This document shows, one piece after another, positions 8,201 to 12,575 of a stretch of DNA of 14,306 bases (position 1 is the stretch's first letter; each line of letters opens with the position of its first letter). The stretch is from positions 1 to 14,306 of the forward strand of contig JACQYJ010000024.1 of the NCBI GenBank assembly GCA_016208525.1, given 5' to 3'. The notes under the pieces were generated by a model. The model did no database searches. It was given only the letters and a program-made list of their open reading frames with translations, and was not told the origin of the DNA. The position numbers and the translations under genes are program-made. The DNA is from Deltaproteobacteria bacterium. GTDB lineage: Bacteria > Desulfobacterota > JAENJC01.

Positions 8201-8857
8201 AAAAAATCGGTATGGGCCGTAGGCGGCGATGGATGGGCCTATGATATAGGTTACGGCGGAGTAGACCAGGTGCTGGCATCCGGCGAGAACATCAACCTCC
8301 TTATCCTTGACACGGAGGTCTACTCCAACACCGGAGGACAGATGTCAAAGTCCACGCCTCTGGGCGCCATAGCCCAGTTCGCGGCAGGCGGAAAAAGGAC
8401 CCCGAAAAAGAACATAGGTCTTATCATGTCTATGTACGGGAATGTATACGTGGCCCAGATAGCCTACGGAGCAAACCAGTCCCAGACAATCAAGGCGTTC
8501 CAGGAGGCCCAGGCATACAACGGCCCTTCCCTTATAATAGCGTATTCACAGTGCGTTGCACACGGCATAGACATGAGCCGCGGGACAGAGCAGCAGAAGA
8601 AGGCCGTAGCCTGCGGCCACTGGCCCCTATTCCGTTACAACCCTGAGTTGGAAAAGCAGGGTAAGGCCCCAATGACAGTAGACAGCCAGGAACCAACAAT
8701 TCCTTTCGAGGAGTATGCGTATAACGAGAACAGGTACAGGTCTCTTAAGGCAGCAAGGCCGGAACTGGCAGCAGAGCTGATGAAGCAGGCAAACGCCCTG
8801 GCGAAGAGGAAGTATCACTACCTGAAGCACCTGGCAAGCTGGACACCGGAGGAATAG
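5273..8857 (+). CDS. nifJ: Pyruvate:ferredoxin (flavodoxin) oxidoreductase, single-chain
   Basis: The 1194-residue protein is a full-length one-polypeptide PFOR, which converts pyruvate and CoA to acetyl-CoA and CO2 while reducing ferredoxin or flavodoxin, or runs in reverse for CO2 fixation. In order: the N-terminal substrate domain with YPITPSS (28-34); the central domains with FFDGFRTSHEVQK and LDRTKEPGAIGEPLYLD; a two-cluster ferredoxin domain with Cys696/699/702/706 and Cys752/755/758/762; and the thiamine-diphosphate domain with CPGCGE (Cys831, Cys834), GNATGCSS (Cys859), GGDGWAYDIG (984-993) and NTGGQ (1019-1023). Cys831, 834, 859 and 1094 (SQCVAHG) fit the ligands of the proximal cluster. 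Residue 11 is Cys where NTA is more usual. The ATG follows a strong purine-rich ribosome site. It appears monocistronic, closed by the terminator at 8895. Confidence 0.97.
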   Translation: MSRKMITVDGCTACAHVVHATNEIITIYPITPSSPIAEICDAKSAAGKVNIWGSVPKVSQMQSEGGVAGAVHGSLTTGALATTISASQGLLLILPNMYKIAGELTPTVFSITARSLACQGLSIFGDHSDVMSARSTGFAMLCSKDVQEAMDFALIAQAATLEARIPFLHFFDGFRTSHEVQKIEELTFDDIRAMIDDDLVIAHRMRGLSPDRPAIRGTSQNPDVYFQGRETVNKYYDATPAIVQKAMDRFAKLVGRQYRLFDYYGHPEADRVIVAMGSSEDTIRKTIDALNAKGEKLGLIQVRLYRPFSIEAFTDALPTTVQKIAVLDRTKEPGAIGEPLYLDIRTALGEAMEKGIARFRTYPKTVGGRYGLGSKEFTPAMVKGVFDNLAETKPKNHFTIGINDDVAGTSLPYDSSFSIDEKGTYRAMFYGLGADGTVGANKNTIKIIGGETDNYAQGYFVYDSKKSGAMTTSHLRFGKEKVNDPYLLTTANFVACHNPSFLEKYDMLENAEEGGTFLLTSSHKKEEVWDTLPAEVQQHLISRKMKFYIIDAIALAEEIGLGSRINMIMQTAFFIISGILPKDEAVKAIKKEIDKTYGKKGTKVVEMNYAAVDTALKNIVEVPVPAKVAATKMMKPAVPDHAPDFVKHVTARMIEGRGDTLPVSAIPADGTWPVGTTQYEKRNVAVHIPIWEPDICIQCGQCSFVCPHATIRIKAYDAEYLKNAPAGFKSVDATGSALKGMKFTVQVAPEDCTGCAACVVTCPAMKKDEQGNKLPDFKAINMKIQEPLRDAEAENYNYFLSIPDTDPSKFNAGTVKGSQFIKPLFEYHSACPGCGETPYITLLTRLFGDRLLIGNATGCSSIYGGNLPTTPYTSRPDGKGPAWSNSLFEDNAEFALGMRQSMDKFHAQAIELIDKLSANPAYSDYVGLFNSIKSADQTTQSGIEETRRLVEQLKERLKKDNSPDAKSLLSQADYLIKKSVWAVGGDGWAYDIGYGGVDQVLASGENINLLILDTEVYSNTGGQMSKSTPLGAIAQFAAGGKRTPKKNIGLIMSMYGNVYVAQIAYGANQSQTIKAFQEAQAYNGPSLIIAYSQCVAHGIDMSRGTEQQKKAVACGHWPLFRYNPELEKQGKAPMTVDSQEPTIPFEEYAYNENRYRSLKAARPELAAELMKQANALAKRKYHYLKHLASWTPEE

Positions 8858-8894
8858 AGGGTTAAGATTTTATCTATAATAATAGAATTTGTAG

Positions 8895-8923
8895 GGGCAG
8901 CCATTGCGGTTGCCCTTTTTTTT
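8895..8923 (+). terminator. Rho-independent terminator after PFOR
   Basis: GGGCAGCC (8895-8902), loop ATTGC, GGTTGCCC (8908-8915), then eight T. The 8-bp stem has one G-T wobble. It lies 37 bases after the PFOR stop and separates PFOR from the toxin-antitoxin island. The stem also resembles a common dispersed GGGGCAACC-type intergenic repeat. Confidence 0.85.
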
Positions 8924-8999
8924 AGACTACTTTCAGCCCCTTTTTATTCCTTGCCTATACAGTCCTTCTATAGTACGCTATTTAGACTGGAGGTGTTAA

Positions 9000-9299
9000 A
9001 TGAAGGTCTCTGAAGATATTCGTCCTGTCTCATATTTGAAATCAAGAACTGCCGACATCTTGGCCCAGATTAATGAAACTCACAGAGCCGTAATTATCAC
9101 GCAAAATGGCGAGCCACGGGGAGTTTTGCAGGATACTGAGTCGTATGAAAGGATGAAGACGGCTATAGGTTTAATGAAGTTACTGGCCCAGGGAGAAGAG
9201 GACATTCGCCATGGTCGTTCATCTGAGCAGAATGAGGTTTTTTCACGGTTGAGCAAGAGGCTTAAATCCAGGAAACGGCGTACCGCTGATGAACCGTAA
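9000..9299 (+). CDS. Phd/YefM-family type II antitoxin
   Basis: The 99-residue product has the Phd/YefM antitoxin pattern: an N-terminal DNA-binding part with VSYLKSRTADILAQINETHRAVIITQNGEPRGVLQDTESYE split over residues 11-51, then a charged, basic C-terminal half (RLSKRLKSRKRRTADEP) that would wrap the toxin. Members repress their own operon and neutralise a RelE/ParE-like partner. GGAGG lies six bases before the ATG. The gene overlaps the toxin-like gene by 11 bases (the toxin ATG at 9289 is inside its end), the typical translational coupling of such pairs. The antitoxin looks complete although its partner is not. Confidence 0.85.
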   Translation: MKVSEDIRPVSYLKSRTADILAQINETHRAVIITQNGEPRGVLQDTESYERMKTAIGLMKLLAQGEEDIRHGRSSEQNEVFSRLSKRLKSRKRRTADEP

Positions 9300-9567
9300 G
9301 CATGCTGTCAGATGGACAGACACGGCTGAAAAAGACCTGGAGGCCATCCTGGACTTCATTGCCGAAGAGAGTATGGATGAGGCACTGAATATATTGGAAA
9401 GACTGAGAGAGCGGGCCGCAAACCTGTACTCAATGCCGGAGCGTGGCCGGATAGTGCCGGAACTCAAAGAGCAGGGGATTTTTATCTTCAGGGAAATTAT
9501 TTCTTCACCCTACCCCCACTCTCCTGACCCCCATTCTCCCTTTTACTCTTTTCCCACAAGAACATGA
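9289..9567 (+). pseudogene. ParE/RelE-family toxin with lost C-terminus
   Basis: Residues 1-71 match ParE/RelE toxins: VRWTDTAEKDLEAILDFIAEES, then a helix pair with LERLRERAANL, then PERGRIVPELKEQGI and FREII. In the family FREII is followed by roughly 25 residues forming the last beta-strands (a pattern like PYRIIYxI...VxGRRDL) that complete the active core. Here the frame instead reads SSPYPHSPDPHSPFYSFPTRT, encoded by a pyrimidine-rich tract (about 9506-9557) with no family resemblance. I found no shifted copy of the missing end in the next 100 bases. The toxin is therefore probably inactive. It could still bind the antitoxin through its N-terminal helices; this is inference. Confidence 0.75.
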
Positions 9568-9613
9568 TTGACAGCCGGTATATTTAAGGTATAACCTAAA
9601 TCCTGCAATCGAA

Positions 9614-9799
9614 CCACAGAGCACACAGAGGAAACCCTTTAATGCCAAAAGAAAACCCCTGTTTTAAATCTTTTCTCTGTGCACTCAAAAGGTGACTTTT
9701 AAAAGCCCAGTAATTTTTAAATCTAAAGCATGAGAACACAGAGAAGAAAAGGGTTTTAAAAGGTTTTTATACCAAAATTTATCTCTGTGGTCTCTGTGG
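9614..9799. repeat. CACAGAG-type nested inverted repeat, island copy
   Basis: The left arm CCACAGAGCACACAGAGGAAA (9614-9634 region) pairs with the right arm ending CTCTGTGGTCTCTGTGG (9779-9799). An inner pair repeats the theme: GTTTTAAATC plus TTTTCTCTGTG at 9661-9681 against ACACAGAGAAGAAAA and the TTTTAAA that follows it at 9735-9760. It belongs to the same family as 4679-5031. It occupies the gap between the broken ParE gene and the CopG-like antitoxin, where a toxin gene would be expected. No gene is visible in 9568-9833. Confidence 0.65.
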
Positions 9800-9833
9800 T
9801 TTGCAGTTTTTAGGTATAAGGATGTTGATTTAT

Positions 9834-10058
9834 ATGAAAGCTCGTGAATTTGACAAAAAATTTGATGAAGGAGACGATATCTCCAAATACCTTGATGTGT
9901 CTAAGGCAAGAAGACCGGAGCGGGAACAGAAAAGGGTAAATGTTGATTTTCCCTTGTGGATGATCAACTTATTGGACAAAGAAGCAGGCCGTCTGGGTGT
10001 TCCCCGGCAATCCATCATAAAGGTCTGGGTTGCCGAGCGGCTTGAAAAGGCATTTTGA
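9834..10058 (+). CDS. Orphan CopG/BrnA-like antitoxin
   Basis: The 74-residue product MKAREFDKKFDEGDDISKYL, then DVSKARRPEREQKRVNVDFPLWMINLLDKEAGRLGVPRQSIIKVWVAERL (given here only in part), matches CopG-type antitoxins (PF12441 type). KRVNVDFP is the DNA-contacting beta-strand of a ribbon-helix-helix, and the two helices end in RQSIIKVWVAERL. I prefer the ATG at 9834 because family members begin MKAxEFDKKFDEG and AAGGA lies about 11 bases upstream; ATG 9822 and TTG 9801 are less likely. Such genes normally pair with a BrnT-like toxin just upstream; here that place holds the CACAGAG repeat element. The stop codon overlaps the first of two tandem hairpins. Confidence 0.8.
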   Translation: MKAREFDKKFDEGDDISKYLDVSKARRPEREQKRVNVDFPLWMINLLDKEAGRLGVPRQSIIKVWVAERLEKAF

Positions 10059-10154
10059 TTCTAAAGATGGCAGGGAAAAGGGTTGCGTCCCCTTTTCCCC
10101 CTTTTCCCCCGATTCTAAAGATGGTAGGGAAAAGGGTTGCGTCCCCTTTTCCCC
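10057..10154. repeat. Two tandem 44-bp hairpin repeats
   Basis: Two copies (10057-10100 and 10111-10154), 43 of 44 bases identical and separated by CTTTTCCCCC, give a period of 54. Each begins GATTCTAAAGATGG and contains a perfect 10-bp stem, GGGAAAAGGG with CCCTTTTCCC, around the loop TTGCGTC. The first copy starts inside the stop codon of the antitoxin gene; the second ends exactly where the DUF6883-like remnant begins. It may attenuate transcription or be a mobile REP-like unit. Confidence 0.85.
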
Positions 10155-10155
10155 T

Positions 10156-10287
10156 AAGTATCTTATTGATGGAACCTTGACTACGCCGAATAAAGGTTAT
10201 ATTGAATTACGGTCTGTGTGGATTATAGATAATGGTCAAGTCTTGCCGCGTTTTGTAACAGCTTACCCGGCGCCTGACAGGAGGTGA
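10156..10287 (+). pseudogene. C-terminal remnant of a DUF6883-like protein
   Basis: Forty-three codons, KYLIDGTLTTPNKGYIELRS followed by VWIIDNGQVLPRFVTAYP, strongly recall the C-terminus of DUF6883 proteins (pattern YxIDGTLTxPxG...VRSVWII...PRFVTAYP). The rest of the protein, roughly 60-70 residues, is missing; the frame runs backwards into the hairpin repeats and the antitoxin gene. Its TGA overlaps a possible GTG of the next gene, preserving the original gene pair spacing. DUF6883 domains occur, as far as I recall, next to DUF4926 and in toxin-like settings, but their activity is not known to me. No start codon or ribosome site serves the remnant. Confidence 0.6.
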
Positions 10288-10289
10288 AA

Positions 10290-10526
10290 ATGTTCAAAGA
10301 ATTAGATACGGTTGTACTTACACATGATATTGAAAAAAATGATCTTAGGAGTGGCGATGTAGGCGCAATAGTCCATTGTTATACAGACGCTGAAGCCTAC
10401 GAAGTTGAATTTGTTACTGCGGAAGGGAAGACGGTCTCCGTTCTTACTCTTTCGGAGGAAGAGATAAGATCAATGAGCAACAGAGAGATATTGCATGTTC
10501 GAGAGATTGTGAAACAGGCTGCCTGA
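10290..10526 (+). CDS. DUF4926-like small protein, possible antitoxin/immunity partner
   Basis: The 78-residue product (FKELDTVVLTHDIEKNDL, GDVGAIVHCYTDAEAYEVEF, GKTVSVLTLSEEEIR) matches the DUF4926 pattern, a small beta-barrel-like protein of unknown role. I chose ATG 10290 over GTG 10284 because AGGAGG (10279-10284) sits five bases ahead and the family begins at this Met. It follows the DUF6883-like remnant, its common neighbour, with overlapping or near-overlapping ends. The gene looks intact with a strong ribosome site, yet its partner is destroyed, the same pattern as the other two modules here. A protective role against DUF6883 is inference. Confidence 0.7.
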   Translation: MFKELDTVVLTHDIEKNDLRSGDVGAIVHCYTDAEAYEVEFVTAEGKTVSVLTLSEEEIRSMSNREILHVREIVKQAA

Positions 10527-10534
10527 TAGTAATA

Positions 10535-10553
10535 CGGCGGGCTGAGCCCGCCG
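10535..10553 (+). terminator. Hairpin, possible terminator after the DUF4926-like gene
   Basis: CGGCGGGC, loop TGA, GCCCGCCG form a perfect 8-bp stem nine bases after the stop, followed by TTTGTGGTTTT. The T tract is interrupted, so termination is plausible but not certain. Confidence 0.55.
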
Positions 10554-10574
10554 TTTGTGGTTTTATCGTCTTTT

Positions 10575-10591
10575 GGTGGGCGCAGCCCACC
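10575..10591. repeat. REP-like GTGGGCGCAGCCCAC hairpin
   Basis: GGTGGGC, loop GCA, GCCCACC form a perfect 7-bp stem, continuing CTACCGG. This is a common dispersed intergenic motif. A further palindrome, CCGGAAA A TTTCCGG, follows at 10620-10634. The rest of 10640-10740 is AT-rich and shows nothing I recognise. Confidence 0.55.
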
Positions 10592-10741
10592 CTACCGGAC
10601 TGAATTCATGCTTACCCTCCCGGAAAATTTCCGGTAGAGTACCTTTCAGAGGAGTTGATGTAAATTCAAATCGAAAAAAAATACATGAGATGCTTTGTCT
10701 AATAAATTTAAATAGTTGTAAGGTACATTAATTTTTTAACC

Positions 10742-10755
10742 GGACACTAGTGTCC
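10742..10755. promoter_or_regulatory. Palindromic operator candidate upstream of vapBC
   Basis: GGACACTAGTGTCC is a perfect 14-bp palindrome 35 bases ahead of the vapB start, immediately followed by the AT-rich TAATATATATAAATA, which offers a -10 element. VapB proteins with a ribbon-helix-helix fold bind such palindromes over their promoter to repress the operon. Both position and symmetry fit autoregulation. Confidence 0.6.
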
Positions 10756-10790
10756 TAATATATATAAATAAAGAGAGTGGAGGGATAAAA

Positions 10791-11030
10791 ATGAAGACAC
10801 TTGTGGATATAAACGATAGCACCCTGAAAAAGGCCATGGCGCTGTCAGGCGCTCATACTAAAAAGGACACCATCATGTTGGCCTTAGAAGAGCTCATCAG
10901 GTTGCGACTCCGGCAGAAGCTCAAGGGTATGGCCGGAAGCGGGGTTATGGATATGGGATTGGCAGAATTGAAGGAATCCCGCCAGAGAAGGGAACCGATA
11001 CATAAAGGGCTGAAGGCGGGAAGGGAATAA
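10791..11030 (+). CDS. vapB: VapB-family antitoxin (ribbon-helix-helix)
   Basis: The 79-residue product has the N-terminal beta-strand TLVDIN, then two helices (DSTLKKAMALSGAHTKKDTI, LALEELIRLRLRQKLKGM) typical of the VapB ribbon-helix-helix (PF09957-like), and a basic C-terminal tail (ESRQRREPIHKGLKAGRE) that would bind the toxin. GGAGGG lies about seven bases ahead of the ATG. Its TAA shares one base with the vapC ATG, which ensures coupled translation. It neutralises VapC and probably represses the operon through the palindrome upstream. Confidence 0.88.
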   Translation: MKTLVDINDSTLKKAMALSGAHTKKDTIMLALEELIRLRLRQKLKGMAGSGVMDMGLAELKESRQRREPIHKGLKAGRE

Positions 11031-11437
11031 TGAGTGAGCTTGTCCTTATAGATACAAGCGGATGGATATGTTTTTATGCGAGAAAGGGTTTCGAGGAGAT
11101 AAAGAATACCATTTCCCTGCTACTCGATGAAGACCGGGCAGCAATTGCTGGTCCTGTGCTGATTGAACTGATTCAGGGGGCGCGAACAGAGAAGGAAAAA
11201 GAAGATATTCAAGACTGTGCAAAGGGTCTAAACTGGCTTGAAGTAAGTGATAATCACTGGCATAAAGCGGCAGAGCTTGCCTTTGGATTGAGAAGAAGAG
11301 GGATTACAACCTCGTCTATGGATACAATAATTGCAACCCTTGCCATAGAGCATGACTGCCTTCTGCTTCACAAAGACGCCCACTGCGACATGATTGCAAA
11401 ACACTCTTATCTAAGGTGCTATAATTCTCTCCACTAA
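11030..11437 (+). CDS. vapC: VapC-family PIN-domain ribonuclease toxin
   Basis: The 135-residue protein is a full-length PIN-domain endoribonuclease. The four acidic residues of the metal site are visible: Asp8 (LIDTSGWI), Glu46 (PVLIELIQGA), Asp98 (SSMDTIIATLA) and Asp116 (LLLHKDAHCD), with Asp120 next to it. VapC toxins cut RNAs such as initiator tRNA or 23S rRNA; the target of this one cannot be predicted. It overlaps vapB by one base. Of the modules in this island it is the only one where both partners look complete. The gene converges on the surface-protein gene with a 52-bp gap. Confidence 0.92.
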   Translation: MSELVLIDTSGWICFYARKGFEEIKNTISLLLDEDRAAIAGPVLIELIQGARTEKEKEDIQDCAKGLNWLEVSDNHWHKAAELAFGLRRRGITTSSMDTIIATLAIEHDCLLLHKDAHCDMIAKHSYLRCYNSLH

Positions 11438-11489
11438 AAGCAGGATGAACCTTTTATTTTCCTAAACGCTCCTGAAAAGACTCTCTGCC

Positions 11490-12575
11490 TTACTGGTTCT
11501 GGTAAGCCGTGCCATTAAATGGTCGCTGTCCCTGATTTGTCTGATTTCGCTCTGCCGTCATCCATGCTCGCCTTTTCACTCTTCTCCTGTATCCGGCCAT
11601 TGCGCCTGCAAAACCCACAACTATCAGCGTCCATAGAGGATATTTCACCCCATATACCACCAGCGTCAAGGCCCATCTTGTGGCTGTTCTCAGGGTTTCA
11701 TGCTTGCGGATAAAGTCGGCTACGGGCGGAGAATAGCTGTAGTAGATATTTACAAATGCCCTTCCAGGCGCATTTGTCAGGAGATAGTTGTCTCTAAACT
11801 CCCTCAATACCATTACATGCGGGTCGAGGTACGAGCCATAGGCTGCGGTTGCGATAAAGCAGCCGGTCTTGGACTGTGTTGTGTCGGGGATATCGGAGGA
11901 TGTGGTATCAGCTACAATCATCTTTGGGGCAAAACTGCTCGTTGTCACCGCTGCCGTCTTCTCAACAGAATACCAGCTCTCATTTCCTGCAGTCTGTTTA
12001 TCATTAACGATAGTATTTGGGTCATTGGCAACAGATGCGGCTGTTGTATCGTAAGCCGTGACTGTCACATAGTATGTCCCTTTCGGAAGACTCCCGATTG
12101 TGTATGTTGTGACATTCCCCACATCTACAGAATTGGCATAAGGGAAGCCGGATGTTGTCCCCCAATAGACCATATACCCAGCCTTATCCCCCTCTGTATT
12201 TGCTGTCCAGTTTAAGGTAATCTCCCCTGTCCCTGCCGCAGCAGTAAGACCTGTTGGCGGGGAGATGGGTGCATCTGCGCGGATAGCGCTCTCCCATGGG
12301 TTATAATCCACAATCCCCTTTGTGGCATCATCAAACCAGTCATATACCCAATATTGAGATTCCGTTGCTCCTCCCCACCAGTTGTTTTTTGCATCCAGAT
12401 TGGCGGAACCCTGGCCTGTTGAATTATAAAATTCATAAGTAGCAGTATTGCCAAAGATGTTGTTAAAATTAAAAATAGGCACTCTGCAAGCATCTATCAC
12501 GAGTGCATAGTTTGGCGTAGAAGCAGTTGCCTTATTTCTGGCAATGGTATTGTATTGAATAGCAAAATCAGCCAC
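11490..12575 (-). CDS. C-terminal part of frameshifted CFI-box beta-helix surface protein
   Basis: These 361 codons continue the 12497-14306 protein in another frame; the GTG at 12575 is only the first start-like codon, not a real start. Order: the last beta-helix coils (IQYNTIARN, FNFNNIFGN, KNNWWGG at about 63-69), a fibronectin type III domain (about 104-207, PPTGLTAAAG to TVTAYD), a short linker, and CFIATAAYGS at 239-248. The latter is the CFI-box, a known C-terminal sorting-type signature, followed by LDPHVMVLREFRDNYLLTN, a hydrophobic segment (about 303-326) and a basic tail (YRRRVKRR). This suggests an exported protein whose C-terminus stays in or is processed at the membrane. The downstream neighbour vapC is convergent. 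Confidence 0.8.
   Translation of the reverse strand: MADFAIQYNTIARNKATASTPNYALVIDACRVPIFNFNNIFGNTATYEFYNSTGQGSANLDAKNNWWGGATESQYWVYDWFDDATKGIVDYNPWESAIRADAPISPPTGLTAAAGTGEITLNWTANTEGDKAGYMVYWGTTSGFPYANSVDVGNVTTYTIGSLPKGTYYVTVTAYDTTAASVANDPNTIVNDKQTAGNESWYSVEKTAAVTTSSFAPKMIVADTTSSDIPDTTQSKTGCFIATAAYGSYLDPHVMVLREFRDNYLLTNAPGRAFVNIYYSYSPPVADFIRKHETLRTATRWALTLVVYGVKYPLWTLIVVGFAGAMAGYRRRVKRRAWMTAERNQTNQGQRPFNGTAYQNQ

Noticed and set aside
9801..9833. Upstream TTG 9801 or ATG 9822 as start of the CopG-like antitoxin
   Set aside because: The family begins at MKAxEFDKKFDEG and the ribosome site fits ATG 9834; the extra residues come from the repeat flank.
10057..10154. CRISPR array
   Set aside because: There are only two units with a 10-bp low-complexity spacer, each unit is a hairpin at a gene end, and no cas genes are present.
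10030..10287. An 85-residue gene starting at 10030
   Set aside because: It starts inside the antitoxin gene and runs through both hairpin repeats; only its last 43 codons resemble a protein family.
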